From Todiramphus chloris collaris (Eukaryota; Chordata; Aves; Coraciiformes; Alcedinidae), in assembly GCA_025345505.1 (NCBI GenBank), contig JANVCC010010406.1, positions 17,598,062-17,662,061 of the forward strand: 64,000 nucleotides of DNA. The letters are read 5' to 3'. The notes below the pieces were generated by a model, which saw nothing but the letters and a program-made list of their open reading frames with translations, was not told the DNA's origin and made no database searches. This document shows, piece by piece, positions 26,333 through 38,506 of the stretch; position 1 is the first letter of the stretch; each line of letters opens with the position of its first letter. The position numbers and the translations under genes are program-made.

Positions 26333-26651
26333 AAATCATAGAATCACGGACAGGTTTGGTTTGGACTTTTAAAGGTTTCCTAGTCCAACTCCTCTGACAT
26401 GGGCAGGGACATCTTTCACTAGATCAGGTTGCTCAAAGACCCACCTAACCTGACCTTGAACACTTCCAATAATGGGGCCTCCACAGCTTTTGAGGGCAAC
26501 CTGTTCCAGTGCCTCACCAACCTCATTGTAAATAATTTCTGTCATCTAAATGTAGCCTCTTTCAGTTTAAAACTGTTGTTTCTTGTCCTCTCACCATAGG
26601 CCCTTGTAAAATGTCTCTCTCTATCTTTCTTATAAACCCTACTGTAAGTAC
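26333..26651 (-). mobile_element. Outer CR1, 3' part, interrupted
   Basis: Minus-strand CR1 tail. On the plus strand it begins with AAATCATAGAATCACGG, the reverse complement of a CR1 3' end, and continues into the ORF2 C-terminal coding region, stopping at GTAAGTACTGGA. The expected next CR1 bases (GGAAGGCCACAATAAG) are found only at about 27419, after a second CR1. This is therefore the 3' half of an element split by a later insertion. Confidence 0.88.
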
Positions 26652-27418
26652 TGGAATCACAGTATCGCAGAATTTCCCAGATTGGAGAAGACATTTAAGA
26701 TCGTCTAGTCAAATCATTAACATATAACTGAGAAGACCTTGACTAACCCATGTCCTTCAGCACTATGTTTACATGACTTAAATACCTCCAGGGATTGAGA
26801 CTCAACCACTTCCCCGGACAAGCCATTCCAGTGCCCGATAACCCCTTCAGTAAAGAAATTCTTCCTCATATTTAATCTAAACTTCCCTTGGCACAACTTA
26901 AGGCCATTTCCTCTTGTCCTTTCATTCGTTAGTTGGGAGAACAGACCAACCTCCCCCTCTATACAACTTTCTTTCAGGTAGCTGTAGAGACAAATAAGGT
27001 CTCCCCTCAGCCTCCTTTTCTCCAAGCTAAGCAACCCCAGCTCTTTTAGCCACTCCTCACAAGTCATGTGCTCCAGGCCATGTGTCAGCTTTGTTGCCCT
27101 TCTTTGGAGACTTTCTAGAACCTCTGTGTCCTTCTTGTAGTGAGGGTCCCAAAACTGAACGCAGTGCTTGAGATGAGGCCCCACCAGTGCCAAGTACAGG
27201 GGTAGAATCACTTCCCTGGTCTTACTGGCCACACCATTCCTGATACAGGCCAAGATGCCATTAACCTTCTTGGCCACCTGGGCACATTGCTGGCTCATGT
27301 TCAGCCAGCTGTCAGTCAACACCACCAGGTCCCTCTCTGCCAAGCAGCTGTCCAGCCACTCTTTCCCAAGCCTGTAGCACTGTTGGGGGTTGTTGCAGCC
27401 CAAGTGCAGAACCCAACA
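26652..27418 (-). mobile_element. Inner CR1 inserted in an older CR1
   Basis: A second minus-strand CR1, beginning on the plus strand with AATCACAGTATCGCAGAAT and running through the ORF2 C-terminus to a 5' truncation near 27418. It separates two parts of the outer CR1, so it is younger than the outer copy. A shared GGAA at each junction may be the target-site duplication. Confidence 0.88.
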
Positions 27419-27553
27419 CAATAGGAAGGCCACAATAAGAACCCTCTCCAGATTGAACAACCCCAACTCTCTCAGCCTTTCTTCACAGGAGAGGTGTTCC
27501 AGCCTTCTGGTCATTTTTGTGTCCTTTTTCTGGGCCTGCTTTAACAGACCCAA
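26717..27553 (-). pseudogene. Chimeric CR1 ORF2 frame across two nested copies
   Basis: A 278-codon open frame, one of the longest in the window. Its first 38 or so residues come from the outer CR1, a short non-homologous bridge follows, and the rest is the ORF2 C-terminus of the inner CR1, so the LEHL-CEE-LKELGL-SLE motif occurs twice. It is a by-product of insertion, not a gene; it lacks the reverse-transcriptase core. Confidence 0.85.
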
Positions 27554-27562
27554 GAGATCAGG
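27419..27562 (-). mobile_element. Outer CR1, 5' remainder
   Basis: Resumption of the outer CR1 after the nested insertion, beginning GGAAGGCCACAATAAG on the plus strand. It repeats the same ORF2 region ([16 protein letters not shown] on the minus strand) that already occurs inside the inner copy, which is what a nested arrangement predicts. Confidence 0.85.
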
Positions 27563-30500
27563 TTGGCTTGCCTCGTATTGGCAATACTAGGCAATATTGC
27601 CTATTGCCTAGTATTGGCTTACCTATAGTCCCAGCATCAGTGAGTTGAAAAGGTCGTGTTGGAACCCTTGTTTTATTTAGTGACAGTCCTTCAAAGGTGG
27701 ATGTCAAGTCTGCTGTCATAAAATACATGATAGATTTGCCAATAGATGGCAAAATTTTACAAAGCTTAATGCATACGATGGAAAATATAGCCATATAGGC
27801 ATTTAAGTGTAATATCTAATTATACAAAAGGTTTCTGAAAGCATCTGTAACAACTTACCTATATTGTCACCTTTATCTATATTTACAAAGATCAAGTGCT
27901 ATTGCACTATTCTCACAGTTGGAAAATAAAAGGTAACTCCTAAGCCTGCTTAGATGTACTAAATTCTCCTTTTCAGTTATTTAATTTTTCTAGTTCCAGC
28001 AGCATTTCCCTGATATCTTAGATAGATTCACTGTTTGCAGCACTGAATGTCTGTTTAGATTTTCCATTACTGCAGCCCTAGGGATTATTGAATGATATGC
28101 AAGGGTTGTTTTTTCTTTAAAGATATTAAAAAAAAAATGTAATTCTCATAATTAACACTGCAAAAGAAATATGCTTTTTGAATAATATTTGTGCAGTACT
28201 CGGAGGGCTCCAACAAAAAGCTGCTTTTCATGTTTTTACTATCTACAGTAACAATAAATCAGTCTCTTAAATACCTTTTACGTATTTTTATATTATATAT
28301 TATAATGTATAGAATATATATATTATTTTATTTGTAAATATTTAAATACTCATTTAAATATCTGTAAAATATTAACCATTTATTATAAATGAGTTTATAT
28401 TACCAGTGCCTTGCTGTAATAGCACACTGAGAACATGTCAGGTCAAGATTGTTAGATTGGGCCAGATTGCTTGTAATTTGTTGTAGTTTTAGAAATTTAC
28501 ACATCAGTAAATGGAAAGCATTTAACATGGGTTTTGGTCATGTATCCTTATAATGACTGAAGCGTAAAAGGATTTATCTAATGCAATTATGATGTTTAAT
28601 TTGCTAGGAATATGAGACCTTCACATGTCCAAAATATCCTCATGTCCAAACCTACTAGTAATCAAGACATCTGTATTTTCACCTTCCAAATTCAGCATTT
28701 AGTTACTTACTAAGACCACTGCTCCTCCATCTCAAAATCCCTAATTTCTTACTGTCTAATAAAGTTCAAAACCTGAGATAAAAAATATAATCACATTTAA
28801 GAAGTCTGTAAAACTGTAGTTCCTGTCTGACTGCAGGCGAAACATAAATAAGTAATTTCAAGTGTTACTCTGCTTAACCTATCACAGTCCTGTGATGTGT
28901 TACATTGGTGTTTTGTGTATCTTGTTAATGAAGTAGATTTAATGATGAGTGTAGACAGAAATCAAGCAACAGCTACTATACATACACTGCAACTTTCATT
29001 ATTAAGCTTTTCCACAGAACATTTCAACAATCCTTTGAAAGACACAGCGTAAGCAATTTTTATTACATCTCAGAGGATCTCATTTCTTAGTCTTTTCCCT
29101 CCATTCCTGAGGAATGTGCTGGAGGTACAGCACTGTACCTATTGTGTCTCCCTCCTCTGGTTTCTCTGCAATCAGGGGAGTCAACCAAAATTAGAGAGAG
29201 CATTCCAAATATTGGACTTTTTGTGAAATGTGACTTGAAATCTAGCAATGAAACATTATGTAAAAGATGGTACCTTAGCATACCTTTTTCTTCCTCGAGT
29301 TTTGAGGAAAAAACCATCTAAAATATAGTAAAAGTAGTCTATTAGAAGCTTACAGATTGATGTCTAAAAAAAGACTGACGTAACCTCCTTCATGGTTTAA
29401 ATGGTTGAGGACGTATTCCATTGATAACATTATTATATTTAAAAATTTTTGTTTGTCTTTTTGTGTTTCAAATATTTGATTTGTTAGGAGCGGTAATTAA
29501 TGTGTATTGTTCCTTTCCTATCAGTTTTTTAGCATGTTCATTTCTAATGGGATTCCATTCCATTTTATGATGTGCTTGGCTGGCTATAAATTAAAAAGTC
29601 CTCCAAGAAGTTTCAAAATAACTTCAGACAGAGGTGACTGCAAAATACAGTTGAGTATCTTTCTGTCCTCATACAGATGCTGTGTTGCAGGACATCTGTA
29701 CTGTCAGAGTGATAATACAGGAGTTCTGATGTAGTACTAGGACTGTTTAAACTCTGACTTGAAAAATCCCTGCCTACCCTTAAGCTTGTCATTTGAATAA
29801 CATTAGTTTAGTACCAAATTAGCCTGTAGCATCACCAGTCCCTTTGAATGCATGACTAGGGACTGCTGAAAAAAACAACCAAAATTGGTTGATATACCAA
29901 CCAACCAAAATACCAAACTAAATACTCAAATTACATCCCTAGAAGTGATATATTTAATTACAATAAAACACAGTTCCTGAAAATATATTCCATTATTAGC
30001 AAGATGTGAACACAATAGCATAGCTCGTTGTTTTAATGAGGAAAAAAAAATTAGAAAAGAAAAAGTTAAATAAGTACTTGCATGGAGTGACATTTTCTTA
30101 TAGCACAAATAACAAGTTTGCAATTTTTAATCTCAAATACCACACATAATAATTAAAAATAATATTATGCCAGTAGATGTCAGTACAATCACTGAAGTCA
30201 ACTACAATATAGCAGAGTATATCCTTTGTATTCACTGCTGCAAACAAGAAAAAGTATACTGATGAAAGTTAGTATATCGTGAAACAATCCAACAGTTTTG
30301 GGAAAGATTGAATCTGTAATTCTAAAATGGATTCATTTATAGCATCAAGGGCTTGAGATTTTCAGTGCTACAAGTTTCAAAGATATTTACCAGGCATCTT
30401 CTTTACTTGCTCAATAGCAACTCTCATTTTCCATTTTCTTTCCAAACCCATTTGTTTGTACATTAATGAATTTGTAACATTTACAGAAATGGGTATTGGG

Positions 30501-33067
30501 ACTTGGCTTTTTCCATCCACAGCCTGGTATTAGAAATCCATCCAAAGGCATGGCTACAACTTACCAAAGGTAACTGTAATTTTCTCTGAGCTTTACAAGA
30601 TGAGTCGAGCTGAGAAAACTACAACTCATGCTCTATTAAGTATATATTACAAAATTGTCACCTGACTTTCAAGAGAACGAGGAAGTTTGAATAAAGCTTG
30701 AGGTAGTCAGTAGGAAGAGACCTTGGAATTGGTTAACCCTCAATGGAAAGAGTAGGTAGGAATAGCATGGTAATAACCTTAACAAGTGAAGAACTAAACA
30801 ATTTCTACATCATATCTTTGTATAGGGGAACAGCAAAATCCCATTTATCATGTCTGGTCTGGAAAGATTGTTTTCCCACAATATTCTTATATTTCGTCAC
30901 TTCTCATTCCCTTTTTAATGTCCTGCTCCTTCGTTTAAAATCCTGACTAATCCCTATCCTCCAGAGATGTCAAAAAAAAAAAAAAAAAAAAAAAGAGAAT
31001 TAACACCATGAGCAACACCAAAATAAACAAAAATCTGTATTTGGGGCAATATACCATATTCAGTCCACCACTTCTTATGGTCTAACAGCTACAACAGTCT
31101 TACATTTTCCCATTACGTTCAGAATGCTTATCCTCAGTGCCCTTCACAGAGATCTTGAAATAAGATCAAGAAAAGGAAAGTCATGGCTAAACTGACTTCC
31201 AGGTGGGTGGATTTCATGTGCTGTGGTTACTTTCCTGCAAGTATGCTGACACATTTTCTTACCCTGGAGATAGGAGAAGAAAGGTATGGGAAGGTAGGAG
31301 ATAGTATGGTGGATCCCTGTGCCTCCCCATTACAGCACCCCGGGGAATCAGTGCATAAACCCCTGTGTGGGCTGTGCCTAAGAAAAACAAAAAAAAGCCA
31401 AGGAGGTATCACAGGATCTCATTTCTATGCTGATGCTATTCTTCCTTCCTGCTGGTGAATATTAATTGAGCAGAGTTGTAATGGACTTCTCATTCTTGTG
31501 CCAGTTAGGGTATTTTTAATGTGTATGCTTTTAACTGTTCTACTGTGGAATTTCTGTATCATTTACCTAACTGCTTGCTTTGGGGCATCTTGGGACAGCT
31601 GTTGAAAAGAGCATAGGCACTTAAAATGTGGCAGTGACTTGTTTCTCACTCTTTTCCTCTAGGTGGAGTGGAAACACTTTTCTTGACTCTAAGCTGTCCT
31701 TGCCTAGACAACAAACTGATCCACAGGACACATGACTGGAAATACAAATGACTGACTTTTGTCTTTGGAGTTGAACTGCTCTGACAGATATCTGCTGTCC
31801 TGCCACTCTGTCATCTGAGGATAACAAAGTGTTTTACAAACTGGAGGTAAAGAACCTGAATGCTGCATGAGGCATGGTTAAGCCCTGTTTTGTCTCACAG
31901 AGGAATTTGCAAAGAAATTTTATTCATGCAAATTATGAGATCGAAGCTAAGCAGAAAGAATTTACTTTAGTGTGAACCCCATGCACATATATTACATTCC
32001 TGTAATACTTCTATACATCTCTACTTCTTTTAATTTTTTTTTTTTTTTTTACAGATATGCGTGTGTATGGTGGCTTACATAGGCAGTTAAATAGATGGGA
32101 CCAGATATGTTGAATTGGTAGATTTATAATTACATTAAAAGTTAAAATAGCTGATTATTCTGTTCTTCCTTATTTTAAGTTTTCTTATGCCAAGACTCTG
32201 ATTCTTTATCTTTTCCAGGAATAGCTGACGGTAGTTCTGACACCTAAAATAGAACACAAGATTGAATTCTCTATGATGATTTATGTGTTAGCAACATCAT
32301 TGACAGAGAAACTGAAAGTCCATGGCCATCATGAAGAATGAAATCAGTTGAGATGTTTACCTGAAATGGAAGAAGGAGAAGCAGAGAGAATAAAAAATGT
32401 CTATTAAATGACTCTTTTTAAAGAAACTTGGACATACTACTATCAAGTTAAACAAAATCATTATGGTCAAATTGCTCTACTTCTTTAGGGTTTTAGAAAC
32501 TCATATGAGAACCCTCAAGGTGGAATGCAGATCAGAGTACATTGAAATGTTCCTTTCTCCTTCCTATGACTCCTATTATCTGTTTCTTCACTGTACACAA
32601 ATATCATTTTTCTAAAATGACGTGGAATATTTCATGAATGATTTAAGAAATACACATTGTTCTGTAAAGTTGCCAGGGCAATCAGCAACAGGTCTGTTCT
32701 TGATTAATATCCTTCTTGGCTTCATGAATCACAGAAAGATTAACATCTTTCCATCAAACTTAGCAGACTGTATTATTTAGAATCTCCACAGTTCTCCTGA
32801 AAGTCAATAATCAGTCCCACATTGCTGATCATTACCAGACAGCTGGCATTAAGATATATAACGTACATAGTATCCATATAGGAGGATAGTTACAGTGCTT
32901 GGGATGAATATGCCTCAGTCACACTACATTCTCTGAACAGGTAATGTGAAGAACAAAGAAGAGAGGTGAAATTAGGTACTCAGGAGACTGTAGTTAATAT
33001 ACAGCCTGGGAACTGTGGTTAGGATCAAAGATGGAGAAGAATAGGTATTCTGTATTAAGAATTGACA
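27563..33067. other. Non-coding intergenic sequence
   Basis: AT-rich DNA with very AT-rich segments (for example 28270-28390, a TATATTATATATTATAATGT type) and an A24 run at about 30970-30993. A small direct and inverted TTGCCTAGTATTGGC-like redundancy lies at 27580-27620, just beyond the CR1. No gene or repeat family was recognised. Confidence 0.6.
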
Positions 33068-33762
33068 GTAGGCTGACCTGCTGGAAAGAAGAGCCACAGA
33101 GAAGGACTGTGGAGTCCTGATGGAGAGTAAGTTTTCCATGGGACAGCAATGTGCCCTTGTGTCCAAGAAAGCCAATGGTCTCCTGGGGTGCCTTAAGAAG
33201 AGTGTGACCAACAGGTCAAGGGAGGTTCTCTTCCCTCTCTACTCTGCACTGGTGAGGCCACATCTGGAGTACTGTGTCCAGTTCTCCTCTCCCAAGTTCA
33301 AGAGAGATGAGGGACTACTGGAAAGAGTCCAAATGAGGTGACTGGAACATCTCTCTTATGAGGAAAAGCTGAGAGACCTGGGATTGTTTATAGAAGAGAA
33401 GAGAAGGCTGATAGGGGATCTTGACAATGTTTATAAATATCTAAAGGGTGGAGTTCAAAAGGATGGGGCCAGTCTCTTTCCAGTGGTGCCCAGTGATAGG
33501 ACAATGGGCAATGGGCACAATCTGGAGCAAAAGAAGTTCTGTCTGAACATGAGGAAAAACTTCTTTCCTGTGAGGATGATGGAGCACCAGAACAGGGTGC
33601 CCAGAGAGGCTAAGGAGTTTCCTTCTCTGGAGACTTTCAAAATCCTCTTGGACTCGTTGCTGTGCAACCTGCCCTTGGGTGAACCTTCTCTGGCAGGGGG
33701 GTTGCACTAGATGATCCCCAGAGGTCTCTTACAACCCCTAACATGCTGTGATTCTGTGATTT
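33068..33762 (+). mobile_element. CR1 LINE 3' fragment
   Basis: Plus-strand CR1, 5'-truncated within the ORF2 C-terminal region and ending CTGTGATTCTGTGATTT. It matches the tail of the CR1 at 24.05-24.79 kb almost base for base over several hundred bases, so both come from the same subfamily. Relative to that copy it lacks about 20 bases near 33338 (before the TGGAACATCTCTC segment). Confidence 0.93.
33384..33710 (+). pseudogene. CR1 ORF2 C-terminal fragment
   Basis: A 108-codon frame with the CR1 tail motifs [27 protein letters not shown] and VPREAKEFPSLETFK. It differs from the 24364-24744 frame at only a handful of residues. No complete catalytic domain is present. Confidence 0.88.
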
Positions 33763-36700
33763 AAGAGATGAAATGGCCTTTTAAAATCAACAGACCTCTG
33801 AAAACAAATGGAAAGTAACATGTATCACTGAAAAGCTTTTCAGCCATTTCTCCAGTACTTCTATCAATCACATAGCAATAAGTACTACATAAGAAGGTAT
33901 TGCCTTTGTGAAAGAGAAAAAATCCTTCTACATGTTGCTTTCTGAGTAGCCAAACATCTAAAATTATTTATTGGTATTCTGACAAAATGCAAGGGAAAAC
34001 TTGTCCCCCTTGGTAACAAAGGTTAAAGAGAGATGAAGATTTATAACCATCAGACAGAAGACAAATTTCGCACAATATAACATAGCAAGTACAGACTTCC
34101 TGCAAGAGAAGGTTGTACTTTATTTAGAGCTATTGCATTTTACTTAAAAATAACCATAAGAGGTGATAGGAGAATACCTGACTTGAATTGCCAGGTTGCA
34201 TAATCATTCAGACCTTGTTGATATTTCCTGGTTGACTGTTCACTTTGTCATGCCTTGCCATACACATAAGATTTCATGATATTGCATGTGCAAGAGCTTT
34301 CAGTACTTTAATAACCCTTAGGTGGCTTGGCCTCAGGGAAGGATCCAGCTAGGATCTCACTATCACATCTCCTCTGCTTGCTGCTGAAGTGGCTGCTTTC
34401 CTTTACACACCACATCCATCTGACCCTAAGACACCTGTCCAAACCCTTGCTCCTAGAGGGGCATCTCTCCTGACACAGATGAGCTGAGCTGAAACCATAG
34501 CCTTTGAAGTGACTGCTCTGCAGGTTGAGAATGTCATGACAATCTGGTGTGAAAAGCAATAGCTCACCAGATGGTGGCATCACTTCACAACATATGCAAC
34601 TTGGCTAAACCCTCCTTCATCCTACTTCTTTCCAGGAACTCAAGTACCAATTGTGCCCTAACATACTAATTCTTCACTGCCTTGAGATGGCAAGATGAGA
34701 TTGCTCCAATTTCCATAGCTTTGCAATAAATACTTGACATAACTTGATGAGATATGCAGCATTACTAGCTTACTCCAAGGCTAAATTGGAGTGGGCGGCC
34801 ACGTATTTCCTTACCCTCCATACTGGGTGGCAGTGTTGCAAAAAGTAAGGGAAGGGTGAACTGAGTAGCATAAGGAAGGCAGAACCAACCTCTTCACTCC
34901 CACCCCACCTTTTTTTTCCTCCATTTGAAACGCTGTTAGACCACTTCTTTTACCAAAAGGCATTTTTAATAGTGAGAGTTATGAAAGAGACCCACAAATG
35001 GGACGTGAAAAGCAGCCTGCTGTAATAGAGCTCTTCATAACAACAGAAATAAACAAGTCCTCCCGTGCTACCAGTAGTCTTTTAATGTTTTGCTTCAGTG
35101 GTACAGTGGCTTATGGCAGCAGTTATAACCTCATGGTGCCAAGACAAAAGCACTGAAGCATTTAGGCAGCCAACTCCTAGCCCACAACTGTTTGGAGAAT
35201 TATGCACCTGGCCTTCACTCAGGGCAACTGAAAAAACCACATCACCTGAGAAAAGCACAAGAGTATGCAAATTATTAACAAATGGAATGAGGAGTCTGTA
35301 TTGTTGCAGCTTCCCCTACTCCTTTTTCTAGACAGTACCAGTACCCAGCTAATCAAGATTGGCACACACAAGAGTGGGCAAGGTTAACTTAGTCATGGTT
35401 CAATTTGCTCTCACACTATTTGGTGATGTCCTCAGGACTGTGCTGCCAACAGCTTGGCGTCAACAAAAGGTTCACAACACTTCTAAATGCTTGGAATCCA
35501 ACATACTAAAAGTATGTGTCATGAAAGTAATGTAATTGCATATGAGTGTGAATTGATGGAAGCAATATGATGAGTTTGACTGATGATGCTTGTCAGACCC
35601 ATAGGAAAAATTAAAAAAATTGAAAATTTAAAAAAAAAAATCTGTATCATCTGACTTGAGATGCCTATTATAGAGTTGAGGTCCATGATAGAGCCAACTC
35701 AATAATTTAATTCACAAAAGAATAAATAAAGTGTATCCTTTAGAGTGTACCAAATATTCACAGATTAAATTGATTGAAAATGTACTTTTAAAAGACAAAA
35801 AGAAGATCCTTCATAGAATTTTAAGGATAAGGATTTTTTTTTTTTAAATAGAGAGTGTCTGAAAAAAACACAGATGCAACTAAATATTGAAGGCATTTAC
35901 AGTCTAGCCCAGATGCAAATTTCATCTCTGTGTCTGCAATGACCTAACCTAAAAGTGAGAAATTAGTATCATGAAGTCTGGATGTGAGGCAGTAATAGAA
36001 ATCTGGATGTGAATTCTGTGATTCAGATGTGTGTCTTCATGCCCATAGTGCTTTTCAGGACACCCCCATCTTTATGTAAATGATGAATTCCTAAAATGTA
36101 TACCATATGATTTGCAGAATGGCAGTGCCCCAGTTTTGCATAAATTAAACAGCAGATCCCAGTAACTATGCTTTCCCATTTACATTACGCCTCGGTTCCA
36201 AATCCATGGGATATAAATGAGAGCAGCATATGGTCCAGAAATGGGAAAGCTGTGGGACTTTCATGTATGCACCATGGGAGCAAATGGCTGTCCCACAGAT
36301 GGCGGAGTGTTTAGATGCATCTCCTCTATGATGGATGCCAATGCGCAGGAGGAAGAAGCCACGAGCAGCCTCTAGAGGTCTCTGCTGGCTGGTATGCCGA
36401 GCACAGATGCTAGATCAACACAAAGGGTTTGCGAGCATAGCTCTTTATATCTTGGTTTTTCATTTTCAGAGCTTGTCTGTACGTGGAAATTTACTGCATA
36501 GCTGAATAATCTTTCCATTAAAGCTGTACTGTAGTCAGAACCTGTCTGTGAAGGGCAGCAGTACTAAAAATAGTTTTATTTCAGGTATATTGCTTTGCTT
36601 CCATTTTTTCTGTGAGCAGTGCAGGAAGCAAACACAATTTTTGTTTTCCTCTCTTGACCTGGTACTGTGAAGAAAAATTCACAAGGCAGGAGGGATGATA

Positions 36701-37799
36701 AAGAAAAATCTGAGAAACTACTTCCGTATCCCACAGACTTCTATAGGCACAAATTATATCCATATAGCATTGACAGAGGCAAGCATTTAGACACAGGCAA
36801 TAGGGACAATATCACTGGAAGAAAGGTCCGAAAACACTTTATGTGAAAAGTAAATCAGCCTACTGGTTATTTTGAAATACCAAGCTCAATCATTTGTAAA
36901 ACACTTCTAAGATACTGAAAAAAATAAAAAAAAAAAAAAAAAAAAAAAAGAAAAAAGAAAAAAGAAAAAACAAACCCTCAGAATGAAACAAAGCAAAAGT
37001 TTTGTTTCAAAAAATACTTTATATTTACTTTTGAATCCTTAGCTAGATGTAACAATAAATGAGCAAGGCCACAGGGCTCCTAGTACACTGATGTATGTCC
37101 CATCAGCTATAATAAAAATATGCACATACAAGCAGCAGAAAACTGCCATAAGAAACAGGTACAAAAATATTTGTGTCAAATGACAGTGCTGAAGTTACTA
37201 AAGCAAGGTACTGTCAGCATACAAAATTCCTCTCCCTGGTCCTCTTCCCATGCTTACCATACCTCCCACACACTGCTTACCCCACATGCACTCTCTCGTC
37301 CTGACCCCACTCCCATTACCTCCTCCTACAGCCACACACCTTCACCCTCCATATGCTTTCATGAATACTTTATAGCATTGCTGGCATCAGAATATTTACC
37401 ACAGATAGGGAATGTCCTTTTCATAATGCCTAGCTGAGCTGCAAGGGGCAGCCTTATGCATGAGTTTTGGAGAGGGCAAGCAGTGGGAGTGAGGCCCAGT
37501 GGTGAAGGGACCGATCCGTTTCTGCTATCAGAGTTGGGATTTCTGGGTAGCAGAAAAGTGAGCAGCCACATGCCAGACCAGGCATGGGTAACAGGGATGA
37601 GGTAGCAGCAGAGTGCATGGGTGCCTCCATGTAGGGTTGTAGATGCTGTTGAGACGTAATCTCTGCTCATGCTGCTTGAGACCCTAAAAACACCTCCAGC
37701 ACAGCACTGCAGGAAGTGCATTTCTTCACACTCTTTCCTCCTTACCGTTTTTTCCCTCTTTCTCTAAAACACAGGGGAGTTTTCTTTTATGGCACAGTT
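33763..37799. other. Non-coding intergenic sequence
   Basis: AT-rich DNA; no open frame has recognisable content. An A-rich tract, (A)n with GAAAAAAG units, lies at about 36909-36970. A somewhat more GC-balanced stretch at about 36180-36420 stands out but matches nothing I know. Confidence 0.6.
36909..36970. repeat. A-rich tract
   Basis: A long A run followed by GAAAAAAG-type units. No retroposon body was recognised on its left, so it is listed as a simple repeat. Confidence 0.9.
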
Positions 37800-38506
37800 A
37801 AAGTGGACATCAGATGGAGATCAGCCTGGCTGGAGAGCAGCCTTGTGGAAAGGGACTTGAGGGTCTTGATGGATGACAAGTTCAAAATGAGTGAATAGTG
37901 TGCTGCAGTGTCAAAGCAAGCCAACAGGATACTGGATTGCATTAACAAGGGCATCACCAGTCATTATCCCACTCGGAGCTGGTCAGACCACACCTTGAGT
38001 ACTGCATTCAGTTTTGGTTCTACATAAAAAAGATGAGAACAGGCTGGAAAGGGTCCAGAGAAGGGCCACAAAAATGACCAGAGGACTGGAAGCCCTGCCA
38101 TATGAAGAAAGGCTGAAAAAAGTGGGTTTGTTCAGCCTTGAGAAGAGAAGGCTGAGGTGAGGCCTTATTACCATGTGCCAGTACATAAAAGGTGGCTGCC
38201 AGGAAGATTGAGACTCCCTTTTTACAAGGAGTCGCATAAAAGGACAAGGGGTAACAGGTACAAGTTACTTCTGGAGAGGTTCCAACTGGACTCCAGAAGA
38301 AAATTTTTCACCATGAGAACAATTAAACATTGGAATAATGTCCCAGGAGAAGTTGTGGATTCCCCTACACTGACAGTTTTAAGACTCATCTTGACATGGT
38401 GTTGGACCATCTCATTTAAACCATATGTATATATAGTTTACCTCAAAAGGTTGGACTAGATGATCCTTGAGGTCCCTTCTAACCTGGTATTCTATGATTC
38501 TATTAC
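37800..38506 (+). mobile_element. CR1 LINE 3' fragment, older copy
   Basis: Plus-strand CR1 covering the ORF2 C-terminus and 3' UTR. It shows SAWLESSLVERDLRVLMDDK near the start and ends GATCCTTGAGGTCCCTTCTA, then TATTCTATGATTCTAT. Frames are broken repeatedly (stop after FKMSE near 37896; frame changes near 38150), so it is older than the copies at 24 and 33 kb and from a different subfamily, judging by the ATTCTATGAT terminal unit. Confidence 0.92.

Noticed and set aside
26717..27553. A 278-codon minus-strand open frame taken as a possible gene
   Set aside because: Its whole content is CR1 ORF2 sequence from two nested copies, with the same motif repeated; there is no host-gene structure.
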